DNA from: Vicia villosa
Taxonomy: Eukaryota; Streptophyta; Magnoliopsida; Fabales; Fabaceae
Direction of reading: 5' to 3'
Assembly (NCBI RefSeq): GCF_029867415.1
Contig: NC_081183.1
Span: forward strand, 16,116,404 to 16,180,403
Length of the DNA: 64,000 nt
Part shown: positions 11,318 through 23,125 of the stretch, piece after piece
Layout: every line of letters starts with the position of its first letter
How positions within the stretch are numbered: position 1 is the stretch's first letter
Position numbers and translations under genes: made by a program
The notes under the pieces: generated by a model
Told to the model about the DNA's origin: nothing
What the model saw: only the letters and a program-made list of their open reading frames with translations
The model's database searches: none

Positions 11318-13005
11318 CTTGTAAATTGATTTAGTTCTTCTTGCATGGCAATTATCCAGTCTGGATCTTCTAGAGCTTGATCAATAGAAGTTGGCTCGAT
11401 CAAAGAAACAAGACCTAACTGACATTCTGCATTGTTCTTAAGGAATGCTCTTGTTCTGATAGGATCATTTTTCTTTCCAAGAATCACATCTTCTGAATGA
11501 GATGAGGTGAGTCTAGAAGATCTTCTGACTGTTGGCTCTTCAGAAATTCTGAGATTCTCTAAAGATGCAGCAACTTGATCTTCTGATCCTTTGCTTCTGA
11601 GACTTTCAGCTTCTGAAACTTTGCTTCTTAGTTCTTCAGCTTCTGATATATCAAAATCTATATCTGCAAAATTCTCAAACTGCTTTGGTTTTTCAAGACC
11701 AAGCTTATCATCAAATCTGATATTGATTGATTCTTCTACAACCAATGTTTCATTATTGTATACTCTATAGCCTTTAGAGCGTTCAGAATATCCAAGAAGG
11801 AAACATTTTTGTGCCTTAGAATCAGACTTACCAAGATGATCTTTAGTATTCAGAATGAAGCAGACACATCCAAAAGGATGAAAATATGAAATGTTGGGCT
11901 TTCTGTTCTTCCGTAATTCATAAGGAGTCTTATTAAGAATAGGTCTTATAGAGATTCTATTCTGAATATAACATGCAGTATTTATTGCTTCTTCCCAGAA
12001 GTGCTTAGCCATATTGGTTTCATTGATTATGGTTCTGGCCATTTCTTGTTGAGTCCTATTCTTTCGCTCTACAACTCCATTTTGCTGTGGAGTTCTAGGG
12101 CAAGAGAAATCATGGGCAATACCATTTTCTTTGAAGAACTCCTCAAAGAATCCGTTCTCAAATCCACCACCATGATCACTTTTGACCTTTATGATTTTGC
12201 ACTCCTTCTCAGATTGAATCTGATTGCAGAATTCAAAGAACACTGAATGAGACTCACCCTTGTGTTTTAAGAACTTTACCCATGTCCGTCGGCTATAATT
12301 ATCTACGATGACTAATCCATATTTCTTCCCTCTGACAGATGTTGTTTTGACTGGGCCAAACAGATCAATGTGCAGAAGTTCTAACGGCCTAGAGGAAGAG
12401 ACAACATTCTTAGACTTGAATGCAGGTTTGGAGAACTTGCCCTTCTGACATGCTTCACAAAGAGCATCTAATTTGTATTTCAGATTTGGGAGTCCTCTGA
12501 CCAGATTTAGTTTGTTAATCTGAGAAATCTTTCTCAAACTAGCATGTCCTAATCTTCTGTGCCAGACCCATTGCTCTTCAGAAACAGACATAAGGCAAGT
12601 TACCTTCTGCTTCTCAAGATCAGAAAGATCAATCTTATAAATGTTGTTCTTTCTCTTGCCTGTAAATAGGATTGAGCCATCCTTCTGACTTACAGCCTTG
12701 CAAGACTTTTGATTGAAGATTATGTCATAACCACTGTCACTTAATTGACTTATGGACAATAAGTTATGCGCTAATCCTTCTACAAGAAGTACATTAGTTA
12801 TGGAAGGAGAGTTACCAATACTTATGGCTCCAGAGCCAATTATCTTGCCCTTCTGATCTCCTCCAAACTTGACTTCTCCACCAGACTTAAGCACCAGGTC
12901 TTGGAACATAGACCTTCTTACCGTCATGTGTCGAGAGCACCTAGAGTCCAGGTACCATGACATTTTGTGCTTTGTCTTCTTTGCTGCAAAGGATATCTGC
13001 AACAC
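11318..13005 (-). pseudogene. pol: Protease and integrase of element A (5' part of pol)
   Basis: Copia pol read leftward. The protease motif appears as DSRCSRHMT, where element B has DSGCSRHMTG: the catalytic-loop Gly is changed to Arg. Integrase follows, with the zinc-binding HRRLGH...CEAC pattern, then the catalytic core with HIDLFGPV, the second Asp in KSDHGG and the Glu in NGVVERKNR. The C-terminal part has the copia GCVCFIL / FLGYSERSKGYRVY region. The frame runs into the nested LTR at 11,317, which adds about 20 unrelated codons and a stop. The pol frame is offset from gag by one nucleotide, as in element B. Confidence 0.92.
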
Positions 13006-13022
13006 AAATTATCTTCTCCTTA

Positions 13023-14812
13023 GGTACCCACAATTTCTTGGGTCCTTTCTTGTGAGTTTTCCTCAAGTTCTAATTGAACTTGGGTTTAGCATAAAAAGTA
13101 ACAGGAGGAACAACATGATATTCTTTAGGTTTGACAGCATGATATTTTCTAGGTTGTGTCACATGCTTCTTAGTGTGTGTAACGTGAAAGCTTTTGGCAT
13201 GTGAAGTGAGCCTAATATCATGTGAGTGGCCATATTTGAACTGCTCATACAATGGCTTGTATGTGATTTTCATATCATCTGCAGGTTCGAATTTGTGTGG
13301 GGTATCACCCTCATAGCCAACGCCAATCCTCTTGTTTCCAGAAACTCCATATATCATAGAAGCAAGATGACTTCTGCCAATATTTCTAGATAGAAACTTT
13401 CTGAAGCTCGAGTCATATTCTTTCAGAATATGATTGAGGCTAGGAATGGATTTTTCTGATTCAGAAGGAGATCCAATATCTTTGGATAATTTTAAAACTT
13501 TTTCCTTCAGTTCAGAATTTTCCATTTCCAGCTTCTTAGTTTCAGAATCAAATAGCTTTTTCAGCTTTTTATATTTGATACTAAGATGAGCCTTGAGTTC
13601 CAGAAGTTCAGTTAAACTGGAAACTAATTCTTCTCTAGACATTTTAGAAAATACCTTTTTAGAATATGATTCTGATGTAGATTCTGATCCATCATCCACT
13701 ATGGCCATTAATGCAAGGTTTGCCTGCTCGCCTTCAGAGTCTGATTCTGATTCTGATTCTGAATCATCCCATGTTGCCATAAGACCTTTCTTCTTATCAA
13801 ACTTCTTCTTGGGATTCTCCTTCTGAAGTTTTGGACTTTCATTCTTGAAGTGTCCAGGCTCATTGCACTCATAACAAATGACCTTCTTCTTGTCAGATCT
13901 TCTGCCTCTAGAAGATTCTCCTCTTTCAGGCTTCTTTGAGCTTCTGAAGTTCCTGAACTTCCTTTGCTTGCTCTTCTAGAGTTGGTTTACCCTTCTGGAA
14001 ATCATGGACAATTCATCTGCTTTTTCTGATTTCGATTCTTCAGAATCTTCTTCTTCAGCCTGAAAAGCGTTAGTGCATTTTTTATAATTAGATTTTAATG
14101 ATATAGACTTACCTTTCTTCTGAGGTTCATTAGCATCCAGCTCAATTTCATGACTCCTCAGAGCACTGATCAATTCTTCAAGAGAGACTTCATTCAGATT
14201 CTTGGCAATTTTGAAAGCAGTCACCATAAGACCCCATCTTCTTGGCAAGCTTCTGATGATCTTCTTGATATGATCAGCCCTTGTGTATCCCTTGTCAAGA
14301 ACTCTTAATCCAGCAGTTAGCGTTTGAAATCTTGAGAACATCTTCTCAATATTTTCATCATCCTCCATCTTGAAGGCTTCATATTTCTGGATCAAGGCAA
14401 GAGCTTTAGTCTCTTTGACTTGGACATTTCCTTCATGGGTCATTTTTAATGACTCATATATATCATAGGCAGTTTCCCTGTTAGATATCTTCTCATATTC
14501 AGCATGAGAGATAGCATTCAACAAAACAGTCCTTCACTTATGATGATTTTTGAATTGCTTCTTTTGATCATCATTCATTTATTGTCTTGTAAGCTTTACA
14601 CCAGTAGCTTTCACCCGATATTTGTAACCATCCATCAGAAGATCCCATAAGTCACCATCTAGACCAAGAAAGTAACTTTCAAGTTTATCTTTCCAATATT
14701 CAAAGTTTTCACCATCAAATACTGGTGGTCTAGTATACCCATTGTTTCCATTTCCATTATGTTGCTCAGCAGAGCCAGATGTAGATGTATGTGTTGGATC
14801 TTCACCAGCCAT
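13023..14812 (-). pseudogene. gag: gag of element A
   Basis: Start MAGEDPTHTS at 14,812. It encodes the copia gag domain (ENFEYWKDKLESYFLG near the start, then the conserved helical region through about residue 270), a degenerate zinc knuckle and an acidic coiled-coil tail. Compared with element B it has in-frame stops where B has Glu (near 14,578), Cys (near 14,530), Trp (near 13,976) and Gln (near 13,070). The knuckle reads CYECNEPGHFKNES, with its last Cys replaced by Ser. It cannot yield a full capsid protein. MATWDDSESE after the knuckle is typical of SIRE-type gags. Confidence 0.9.
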
Positions 14813-14883
14813 CTTGACTTAAGCGTTTTTCTCTTCCTGAATCTTTTCTAAACACGGTTAAGTGCTTGCACCTTAGAACCGGC

Positions 14884-14895
14884 GCTCTGATGCCA
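14884..14895 (-). other. Primer binding site of element A
   Basis: Minus strand TGGCATCAGAGC, two bases inside the 5' LTR end. It resembles the plant copia site TGGTATCAGAGC, complementary to initiator tRNA-Met, with one difference. Confidence 0.8.
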
Positions 14896-14897
14896 AT

Positions 14898-16033
14898 TGA
14901 AGGATAGAAAAACACTTAGAAAGGGGGGGGGGGTTGAATAAGTGTAGCTTTAAAACTTGTAAGATAAAAACAATTTGCACAATGATTTTTATCCTGGTTC
15001 GTTGTTAACTAAACTACTCCAGTCCACCCCCTTGGAGTGATTTACCTCACCTTAGGATTTAATCCACTAATCACACAAGATTACAATGGTTTTCCACTTA
15101 GATAACCTCTAAGTCTTCTAGAGTATTATGATCACAACCTCATCACTCTAGGAACAAACTGCTTAGATACCCTATAAGACTTTCTAGAGTATTCTGATCA
15201 CAACCTGATCACTCTAGTTCTTACAAATTAATGTAAACAAATTCTTATAAGAGTTACAATGCTTCTTAATAAGCTATTATCACAACTGTGATTTTTCTCT
15301 TAAGTTTAAGCTTAATCTCACTAAGATATTACAAAAGCAATGTAGTGAGGTTGAAGATGAAGTTTGCGAGCTTTTTGAATTTGACAACGTTTCTGTAAGT
15401 TTGCGCAAAAGTGTTATGTTCAGCTTGTCTTCAGAACTTCAATATATAGGCGTTTGAGAAGATGACCGTTGGGAGCATTTAATGCTTTGCGTGATCCGTA
15501 CAGCATTGCCTTTAATGTTTCACTCTTTTGTTAACTACCTCGAGCCTTGCTTTCGTTGTGTCTACTGACGTTGCCTTTAATAGCTTCTAACGTTCCTTTT
15601 GTCAGTCAGCGTAGCCTGCCTTCTTGTACTTGCTTCTGATCTGATGTTTGTGTAAACAACGTTTGAATATCATCAGAGTCAAACAGCTTGGTGCAGAGCA
15701 TCTTCTTGTCTTCTGACCTTGAAGTGCTTCTTAGCGTGATACCATGAAAACTTCAGTGCTTCTGCTTCTGATCTCAAGTTCTTCTGATGCTTCCATAGAC
15801 CATGTTCTGATTCTGCTTGACCATCTTCTGATGTCTTGCCAGACCATGTTCTGATGTTGCATGCTGAACCTTCTGAGTCAGTGCTTCTTGCGCTGATTTT
15901 GTGCATACTCTTTATATGATTCCTGAAATGGAAATTGCATAGTATTAGAGTACCACATTATCTCATACAAAATTCATATACATTGTTATCATCAAAACTA
16001 AGAATATTTATCAGAACAAATCTTGTTCTAACA
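14898..16033 (-). repeat. 5' LTR of element A
   Basis: TGAAGGATAG...TTCTAACA, 1,136 bp, homologous to 615-1,762. It has an 11-G tract at 14,923-14,933. The minus-strand TATA-like box near 15,441-15,450 would start element transcription leftward. Confidence 0.93.
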
Positions 16034-17454
16034 CTTGTTTGTATAGTGTTGAGTTGCATTTGAATTTTGTTATTCTTAGTCGTAATCTTAATGAAATGAG
16101 CATTGCATTTGTTTTGAATCAATCATAACATGTTCTCTTGCTTTATTTTCTTGTCACTTAAAAAATTAAAATACAAAAATAATTTTGATTTTTCACTTCA
16201 CTTTCTTTATCAGCTTTCTATCTAAGCAAGTATTAGAGGGAGGATGATGAAAAATGAATACTCAATTTGCATCAGTATGCATTCAAATAAAACTTTGTTG
16301 ATGATGTACAGGCATTCTTTCAAATTCCCAAACACTGGGGATATAAGGAAGATAATCCCTCGTTAGCCCCTTTGAGCCTTAGAAGCAGATGTTTTATTTC
16401 TGCATGAAATTGAAACCCTTAATCAAAACCTGGGGAAGGGTAGTTGTTCAGTTAAAGTGATTAGTTCATAAGATTTCCAAGAAAATTATTCTATGAGAAC
16501 CATTCCCGACTCGAGATTCAACTGTATCCTTTCTTCGTACGTAATATCGAAGAAGTAGTGAAAATCCAAAACCTACAACAGTTGTTTCTCTTGAACCATC
16601 AACATGGCAGTTGCAATCCTCAAGAGATTATTGAACGAATGTCATACAAGTTGTTCAAAAAAATCAAAAGAAAAGCCCGCTAAGTCAAAACCTAAAAAGG
16701 AGACTTAGGCAAAAAATAGGGATACAAAAGCCAAAATAAAAAAAAAAGAGATCAAAAGATCATAATCGAAAGAAAAGAAAGAACACACTTGTGTGACTTC
16801 CAAAGAAGAACAGGTGAATTCCACCTTAGAATCCATTGGTTCTTAAGCATCATTTCAAATCACTCTTGGAAATTGAATACATGTGTTAGTGAACTGAACT
16901 TAGGACTGGAGTACATCATGAAGAATGGGTGGGTTAAAATCAATATTTGAGCCTATATCCTTTGTTTCTTAAACCGTGAACCCGACCACGTTACAACCTT
17001 CGAAAGTCCTAATTGAAGCAAGGTTTCTTTTGAAAGCATACTAAAGCAAGATTGCGTTAACCTGACTCCTAAATGTTTGCTTAATCATTTGTATTGATAC
17101 CACACTATCACATCATCTTTCACATCTTGAATCTCAAACTTCCATTGCATCCTCACCGGGATTTATTCATTGAATATCGCAATTTTGTTTTTATAGATGA
17201 TTTGTTTTCAAAACCTGCATGCACGTCGCATTAAAATTACCATTTTGAATAGAATAGTTTCATTTGTAAGTCAGCACTTTCCATCAAGGAAGTTCCAATA
17301 ATGGAAGTCATTTGAAGAGCCTATAGTGGAACCATCAGGGTTGCATCACTTTAGAAGTCCTCCACTCATAAGCATTCTATTTAAAATATCCAAGCACTAG
17401 GGCAATTCATCTCAAAGTTCCCAAACACTGGGGCACGGCGTCTCAGGATCATCA
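16034..17454. other. Older sequence between elements A and B
   Basis: It begins with the CTTGT duplicate of A and ends with the CATCA duplicate of B. It contains several CCAAACACTGGGG words (near 16,330 and 17,420) suggestive of an Ogre 3' untranslated region. No ORF worth calling. Confidence 0.4.
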
Positions 17455-18599
17455 TGAAGGATAGAAAAACACTTAGAAAGGGGGGGTTTGAATAAGTGTA
17501 GTTTAAAAACTTGGACGATAAAAATAAATTGCACAGTTATTTTTATCCTGGTTCGTTGTTAACTAAACTACTCCAGTCCACCCCCACGGAGTGATTTACC
17601 TCACCTGAGGATTTAATCCACTAATCGCACGGATTACAATGGTTTTCCACTTAGTCCGCAACTAAGTCTTCTAGAGTATTCTGATCACAACCTGATCACT
17701 CCAGGAACAACTGCTTAGATACCCTCTAAGACTTTCTAGAGTTTCCTGATCAACACGATCACTCTAGTTCCTTACAACTTAATGTAATCAATTCTAAGAG
17801 TATTACAAATGCTTCTGAAAAGCTATAATCACAACTGTGATATTTCTCTTAACGTTTAAGCTTAATCTCACTAATATATTACAACAGCAATGTAGTGAGC
17901 TTTGATGAAGATGAAGTTTCTGAGCTTTGAATTGAACAGCATTTCAGCAAGTTAATATTCACAGAATTTGTTCAGAGTTGTTAACCTTGCTTCTCATCAG
18001 AACTTCATACTTATAGGCGTTTGAGAAGATGACCGTTGGGTGCATTTAATGCTTTGCGTGTTCCGTACAACATTGTATTTAATGTTTCACGCTTTTGTCA
18101 ACTACCTCGAGCCTTGTTCACGCAGTGTCTACTGACGTTGCCTTTAATAGCTTCCAACGTTCCTTTTGTCAGTCAGCGTAGCCTGCCACTTGTACTTTCT
18201 TCTGATCTGATGTTTGAATATAATATTTGAATATCACCAGAGTCAAACAGCTTGGTGCATAGCATCTTCTTGTCTTCTGACCTTGAAGTGCTTCTGAGCG
18301 TGATACCATGAGAACTTCAGTGCTTCTGCTTCTGATCTCAAGTTCTTCTGATGCTTCCATAGACCCATGTTCTGATTCTGCCTTGACCATCTTCTGATGT
18401 CTTGCCAGACCATGTTCTGATGTTGCATGCTGAACCTTCTGAGACAAAGCTTCTGAGCGCTGATTTTGTGCATACTCTTTATATATTTCCTGAAAGGGAA
18501 ATTGCAATGTATTAGAGTACCACATTATCTCACACAAAATTCATATCCTTGTTATCATCAAAACTAAGAATATTGATCAGAACAAATCTTGTTCTAACA
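17455..18599 (-). repeat. 3' LTR of element B
   Basis: TGAAGGATAG...TTCTAACA, 1,145 bp with a 7-G tract; near-identical to 25,022-26,166. Confidence 0.95.
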
Positions 18600-18764
18600 A
18601 TCTCCCCCTTTTTGATGATGACAAAAACATATATAAATGATATGAATTTGCGATCAGAAAGAGCAGACGGCTAAAGACAAATTACACAGTTATAGCATAA
18701 GCATGTGAATATGTCTCCCCCTGAGATTAACAATCTCCCCCTGAGATGAATAATCTCCCCCTGA
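18600..18764 (-). promoter_or_regulatory. Polypurine tract cluster of element B
   Basis: The canonical tract abuts the LTR (18,600-18,614), with three GGGGGAGA-type copies at about 18,714, 18,734 and 18,754 and one more at about 19,766-19,779. Multiple tracts are a Sirevirus trait. Confidence 0.75.
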
Positions 18765-18852
18765 AATAAATACTCGAAGAACTTTAATAATAAAAGACTT
18801 CCCTGATTATTTCGGTAGAGACGATCACATAAGCTTCTGTCTTTTGATAATT

Positions 18853-19200
18853 CATAGCTTCTGACTTCTGCTTCCATTGGACAGCTTCAAAACTTAAATT
18901 TCTTTAGATCCCTAGAACACTCACAGCTTCTGATTCCTGCTTCCATTTAGGACAGCTTCAGAACTTGAATTTCTTTGATCTTCAGAATATTCACAGCTTC
19001 TGATTCCTGCTTCCATTTAGGACAGCTTCAGAACTTGAATTTCTTTGATCTTCAGAACATTCACAGCTTCTGATTCATGCTTCCATTTAGGACAGCTTCA
19101 GAACTTGAGTTTTCTGGATCTTTAGAACATTCACAGCTTCTGATTTCTGCTTCCCTCGGATAGCTTCAGAGCTTTGAATTTCTTCTTTCATTACTTCATG
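18853..19200. repeat. 70-bp tandem repeat in the 3' region of element B
   Basis: About five copies of a unit beginning CACAGCTTCTGATTCCTGC, with starts at 18,922, 18,992, 19,062 and 19,132, exactly 70 bases apart. Element A has essentially one copy at the corresponding place (about 2,010-2,070). Confidence 0.9.
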
Positions 19201-19933
19201 CTAGGTTGTATCAGAACATTGTTGAATGTACCAGAGCATCATCAGAGCATCTCTACATCCTGAAATGTTACAGAACAACACTAACGACAAAAGTCCGCAT
19301 GAATGAGTTAGAACATAAAATGTGTATCAGAACACAAAATATGTATCAGGGCCATATAAGCCATATAGAATATATCAGATCCAATAGACAATGTATCAGA
19401 GCAAATAGACAATGATTTGGATCATATTCTATTATCAGAATTTCTGCTCATTCTTCCTTCTTGCTTCTGATTCTGAAGCTTTCTAGCACTCAGCTTGCTT
19501 CAAGAATCCAAGAGCTATTTCTGATCATTCTTCTTTCTTGCTTCTGATTCTTAAGCTTCCTAGCACTCAGCTTGCTTCAAGAATTCAAGAGCTTGATTCA
19601 TCTTGTTGCTTCTTATGTTGATCTTGAATCTTTGATTCCTGCAACAACACAACTTAAAAACATATAACTTTGCAAGTTCTGTTAGTAAATGTGGAGCCTT
19701 TTTACTCGGTAACTGCTTTTTACTCGGTAACTGATAATATTAATCAGATCATTTATCATATATTTTCTCCCCCTTTTTGTCATAACATCAAAAAGCATAA
19801 AAGATTCAGATGTAAAGCAAGAGACAAAAGGAAAGAAACATAAATAACTTTTCATTGATTTTAAAAAAAATTACAGAAGAGGAATGCAGGAAAGCAGATG
19901 CAACAAGGAAAGACAACTACAAAGACCAAAGGA
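19201..19933. other. Non-coding 3' region of element B
   Basis: Words such as GTATCAGAACA recur, and the phrase CTAGCACTCAGCTTGCTTCAAGAAT occurs twice in variant form (19,485 and 19,560). No gene seen. Confidence 0.6.
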
Positions 19934-21163
19934 CTAAGACCCTAGCCTACGCAAAATCCGCGCCAGAACATCATGAATCCCGTCAGTGCTTGTAACTTGC
20001 CTTGCCATGAAAGAACGAAACTCAGCATTGGCTGCTTCTTGCGCGTCCAAACGAGAAACCAGCATAGCTTGATTCTGATGAAGAGCTTCCAAGGTCTCCA
20101 TCAGAGCTGAGGTTTCACCAGAAGAAGAGGCACCAGAATTTCTGCCAAACGGGACAGCAATTTCAGCAGGGCGATCTTCTGGAAGGTCTTCAGCTTGTGC
20201 ATCTTCCATCTCCATATCTGAGTCAGACTCAGAAGTAGCCTCAGCATATACTGGTTCAGGCAGCTCAGAAGTTCCAACTTCCAACGCTTGAAGAATAACT
20301 GCTAGGTTTGTTGGAGGAGTAGGACCAGCAACTTCAGCAGGATAGACCACTACTGGAAAGACCATGTGAGGTGCTTTTTCAGAAGGATTCATTCTGAACC
20401 AGTTAAACAGCCACTGAAAATCTCCAGTCAGCACAGGATACCATGGTCTCCACACCACGATGTCTCTGCAGGGATTTTCTTCTTCCAACTCATCTGCAGG
20501 TATCCTCTCTTCAAGAACTCTTCTGTTCCTGATGAGATGGTGATAGCTGCTTTCACCAACTTCCAACCGAAAACCACGAACACCAGGTGCTTCAGTCATG
20601 ATCCTTCTTTGAATGTCTGTAGCCCTAACCAGAAAATCCTGACGAAAGGTATCCCAAAGGTTGCATGTAGCATACTCATCCAGATGATTAAGGTGAGCAG
20701 CACCCAGAATCTCCAACCAGCTATTTACATCAGAATGTAAAAGCTCCAGAAATGATTGAGAGGTAGGGGTTGGAGGGATGACAGTGAACCTGGAGTCGGG
20801 AAAAACAACACTGTATGGGTTAGGTGTTCTGGTGGGAAAAGGGTGTGAGAGAGATGAGGAGATATCTGTGGGTTGGGTTGAAGGAGAGGAGATATCTGAT
20901 GGTGAAGAAGGTGATTCTGAAAGGATGAATGAGGAGGAAGATGTGTTGGAGGTTTGTGAAGAGGGAGGTGATACAGGACTACCATCAGGGGGTTGATACA
21001 CACGTCTAGAGTAGTTTCTAGTCATCATAGCTTCAAAGGGGTTCACCTTGATAGGATCGTAGGCGATCTTTACTTTCTTTGGTTTGATTTCTGGTTCATC
21101 AGTTGCTTTTCTCTTTTGTTTCCGATCAGATTCTTGATTTTGGGAACTTGACGAAGGATTCAT
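19934..21163 (-). CDS. Extra 3' ORF of SIRE-like element B (409 aa, env-position protein)
   Basis: An uninterrupted ORF between integrase and the 3' LTR, where Sireviruses carry their so-called envelope-like gene. Start MNPSSSSQNQ at 21,163. A basic cluster at about residues 13-34 (RKQKRK and KPKKVK) resembles a bipartite nuclear signal. Residues about 60-130 are Ser/Pro-rich. A folded-looking region rich in Trp and acidic residues follows (about 130-290, with FLELLHSDVNSWLEILGAAH and VVWRPWYPVLTGDFQWLFNW). An acidic low-complexity stretch and a C-terminal amphipathic, probably coiled-coil, segment (about 345-400) end it. I see no signal peptide or membrane segment, so an envelope role is not supported. 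Function unknown. Element A keeps only the two ends of this gene. Short G/A-rich tracts precede it. Confidence 0.85.
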   Translation of the reverse strand: MNPSSSSQNQESDRKQKRKATDEPEIKPKKVKIAYDPIKVNPFEAMMTRNYSRRVYQPPDGSPVSPPSSQTSNTSSSSFILSESPSSPSDISSPSTQPTDISSSLSHPFPTRTPNPYSVVFPDSRFTVIPPTPTSQSFLELLHSDVNSWLEILGAAHLNHLDEYATCNLWDTFRQDFLVRATDIQRRIMTEAPGVRGFRLEVGESSYHHLIRNRRVLEERIPADELEEENPCRDIVVWRPWYPVLTGDFQWLFNWFRMNPSEKAPHMVFPVVVYPAEVAGPTPPTNLAVILQALEVGTSELPEPVYAEATSESDSDMEMEDAQAEDLPEDRPAEIAVPFGRNSGASSSGETSALMETLEALHQNQAMLVSRLDAQEAANAEFRSFMARQVTSTDGIHDVLARILRRLGS

Positions 21164-21538
21164 GATGAAGTTGCAGAAAAAGAAAACCGCTAGGGTTTAA
21201 AATATGAATGTAAAGAGAGAGAGAGATAAAAAGAAACTGAATGCAAGAGAGAGGAAATATAAAGGAGGGAAAAGAAACGTTTGAAGAAAATAAAACGAAA
21301 AAGAATAAACTGAAAAGAAATAGAAAGAAAAGAATTAAACTGAAATGATGGATAGCATTTAATGTTACGTGACGGAGGAGAGATAATAATGACAAAGGAA
21401 GTGATTAGCACAGTTACCTAAGTAGACGTCCCCTCAACTGCACGCACGCTTGTCCAGAAATAGTGAACACGTGTTTACCATCTAGATAGCCAGTTACAGC
21501 TGTAAAATATGAATAGACTTTACGCCTACTGATTCTGA
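21164..21538. other. Spacer and deletion junction of element B
   Basis: Purine-rich spacer homologous to 4,598-4,950. Near 21,530 integrase-side sequence meets 3' non-coding sequence directly, so the RT/RNase H part seen in element A (about 1.5 kb) is missing. Confidence 0.65.
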
Positions 21539-23125
21539 TCACTGCTTATGATCGTCATTCTTAAGAAATGATCTGGTTCTGATAGGATCATCTTTCTTCC
21601 CAAGAATCACATCTTCTGAATGAGCTGAAGCAAGTCTAGGTGATCTTCTGACTGTTGGTTCTTCAGAAATCCTAAGATTCTCTAAAGATGCAGCAATTTG
21701 ATCTTCTGATCCATTGCTTCTGAGACTGCCAGCTTCTGCAGCTTTGCTTCTTGGTTCTACCGCTTCTGATATATCAATATCAAAATCTGCAAAATTCTCA
21801 AACTGTTTTGGTTTTTCAAGACCAAGCTTATCATCAAACCTGATATTGATTGATTCTTCTACAACCAATGTTTCAGTATTGTATACTCTGTAGCCTTTGG
21901 AGCGTTCAGAATATCCAAGAAGGAAACACTTTTGTGCTTTTGAATCAAACTTACCAAGATGATCTTTAGTGTTCAGAATAAAACATACACATCCAAAAGG
22001 GTGGAAATATGAAATGTTGGGCTTTCTGTTCTTCCACAATTCATAAGGAGTCTTATTTAGAATAGGTCTGATGGAGATTCTATTCTGAATATAGCATGCA
22101 GTGTTAATTGCTTCTGCCCAGAAATGCTTAGCCATATTAGTTTCATTGATCATGGTTCTGGCCATTTCTTGTAGAGTCTCATTCTTTCGCTCTGCAATTC
22201 CATTTTGCTGTGGAGTTCTAGGACAAGAGAAATCATGGGCAATACCATTTTCTTTGAAGAACTCCTCAAAGAATCTGTTCTCAAATTCGCCACCATGATC
22301 ACTTCTGACCTTTATGATTTTACACTCTTTCTCAGATTGAATCTGAGTGCAGAATTCAAAGAACACTGAATGAGACTCATCCTTGTGTTTCAAGAACTTT
22401 ACCCAAGTCCAGCGGCTATAATCATCAACGATGACTAATCCATATTTCTTCCCTCTGACAGATGCTGTTTTGACTGGGCCAAACAGATCAATGTGCAAGA
22501 GTTCTAACGGCCTTGAGGAAGAAACAACATTCTTAGACTTGAATGCAGGTCTGGAGAACTTGCCCTTCTGACATGCTTCACAAAGAGCATCTGATTTGAA
22601 TTTCAGATTGGGGAGTCCTCTGACCAGATTTAGTTTGTTAATCTGAGAAATCTTTCTCAAACTAGCATGTCCTAATCTTCTGTGCCAGACCCATTGCTCT
22701 TCAGAAACAGACATAAGACAAGTCACCTTCTGATTCTTAAGATCCTAAAGATTTGTCTTATAAACATTGTTCTTTCTCTTGCCTGTAAATAGGATTGAGC
22801 CATCCTTCTGACTTACAGCCTTGCAAGACTTTTGATTGAAGATTATATCATAACCATTGTCACTTAATTGACTTATGGACAATAAGTTATGCGTTAATCC
22901 TTCAACAAGAAGTACATTAGTTATGGAAGGAGAGTTACCAAACTTTATAGTTCCAGAGCCAATGATTTTGCCCTTCTGATCTCCTCCAAACTTGACTTCT
23001 CCACCTGGTTTAAGCACCAGGTCTTGGAATGTAGAACTTCTTCCCGTCATGTGTCGCGAGCACCCAGAGTCCAGGTACCATGACATTTTGCTTTCTGTCC
23101 TCTTTGCCGCCAAGGATATCTGCAA
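21539..23125 (-). pseudogene. pol: Protease and integrase of element B
   Basis: It opens in the +1 frame relative to gag. Protease WYLDSGCSRHMTG is intact. One in-frame TAG (22,742-22,744, Ser in element A) separates protease from integrase; both parts are otherwise in the same frame. Integrase has HRRLGH...CEAC zinc ligands, HIDLFGPV, RSDHGGEFEN and NGIAERKNE catalytic-core residues, and the copia C-terminal region. The frame ends at 21,539 soon after RTRSFLKN, where the RT domain should follow and does not. The single stop plus loss of RT means no complete pol product. Confidence 0.9.

Larger units (their letters stand above)
615..16033 (-). mobile_element. Element A: decayed SIRE/Maximus-type Ty1-copia retrotransposon
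   Basis: A full-length copia element read on the minus strand, bounded by two 1.14 kb LTRs (TG...CA) and a perfect 5-bp target duplication CTTGT (610-614 and 16,034-16,038). In reading order it has 5' LTR, primer binding site, gag, protease, integrase, reverse transcriptase/RNase H, a relict extra 3' ORF, polypurine tracts and 3' LTR. The domain order protease-integrase-RT is that of Ty1-copia. The gag/protease junction style, the extra 3' ORF and the repeated polypurine tracts point to the SIRE/Maximus (Sirevirus) lineage. It is dead: several in-frame stops, a frameshift in RNase H and two nested LTR insertions. The two LTRs differ at roughly twenty positions by eye, so it is older than element B. 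Confidence 0.92.

Noticed and set aside
20366..20996. Plus-strand ORFs of 72 and 124 codons
   Set aside because: Shadows of the 409-codon ORF on the other strand.
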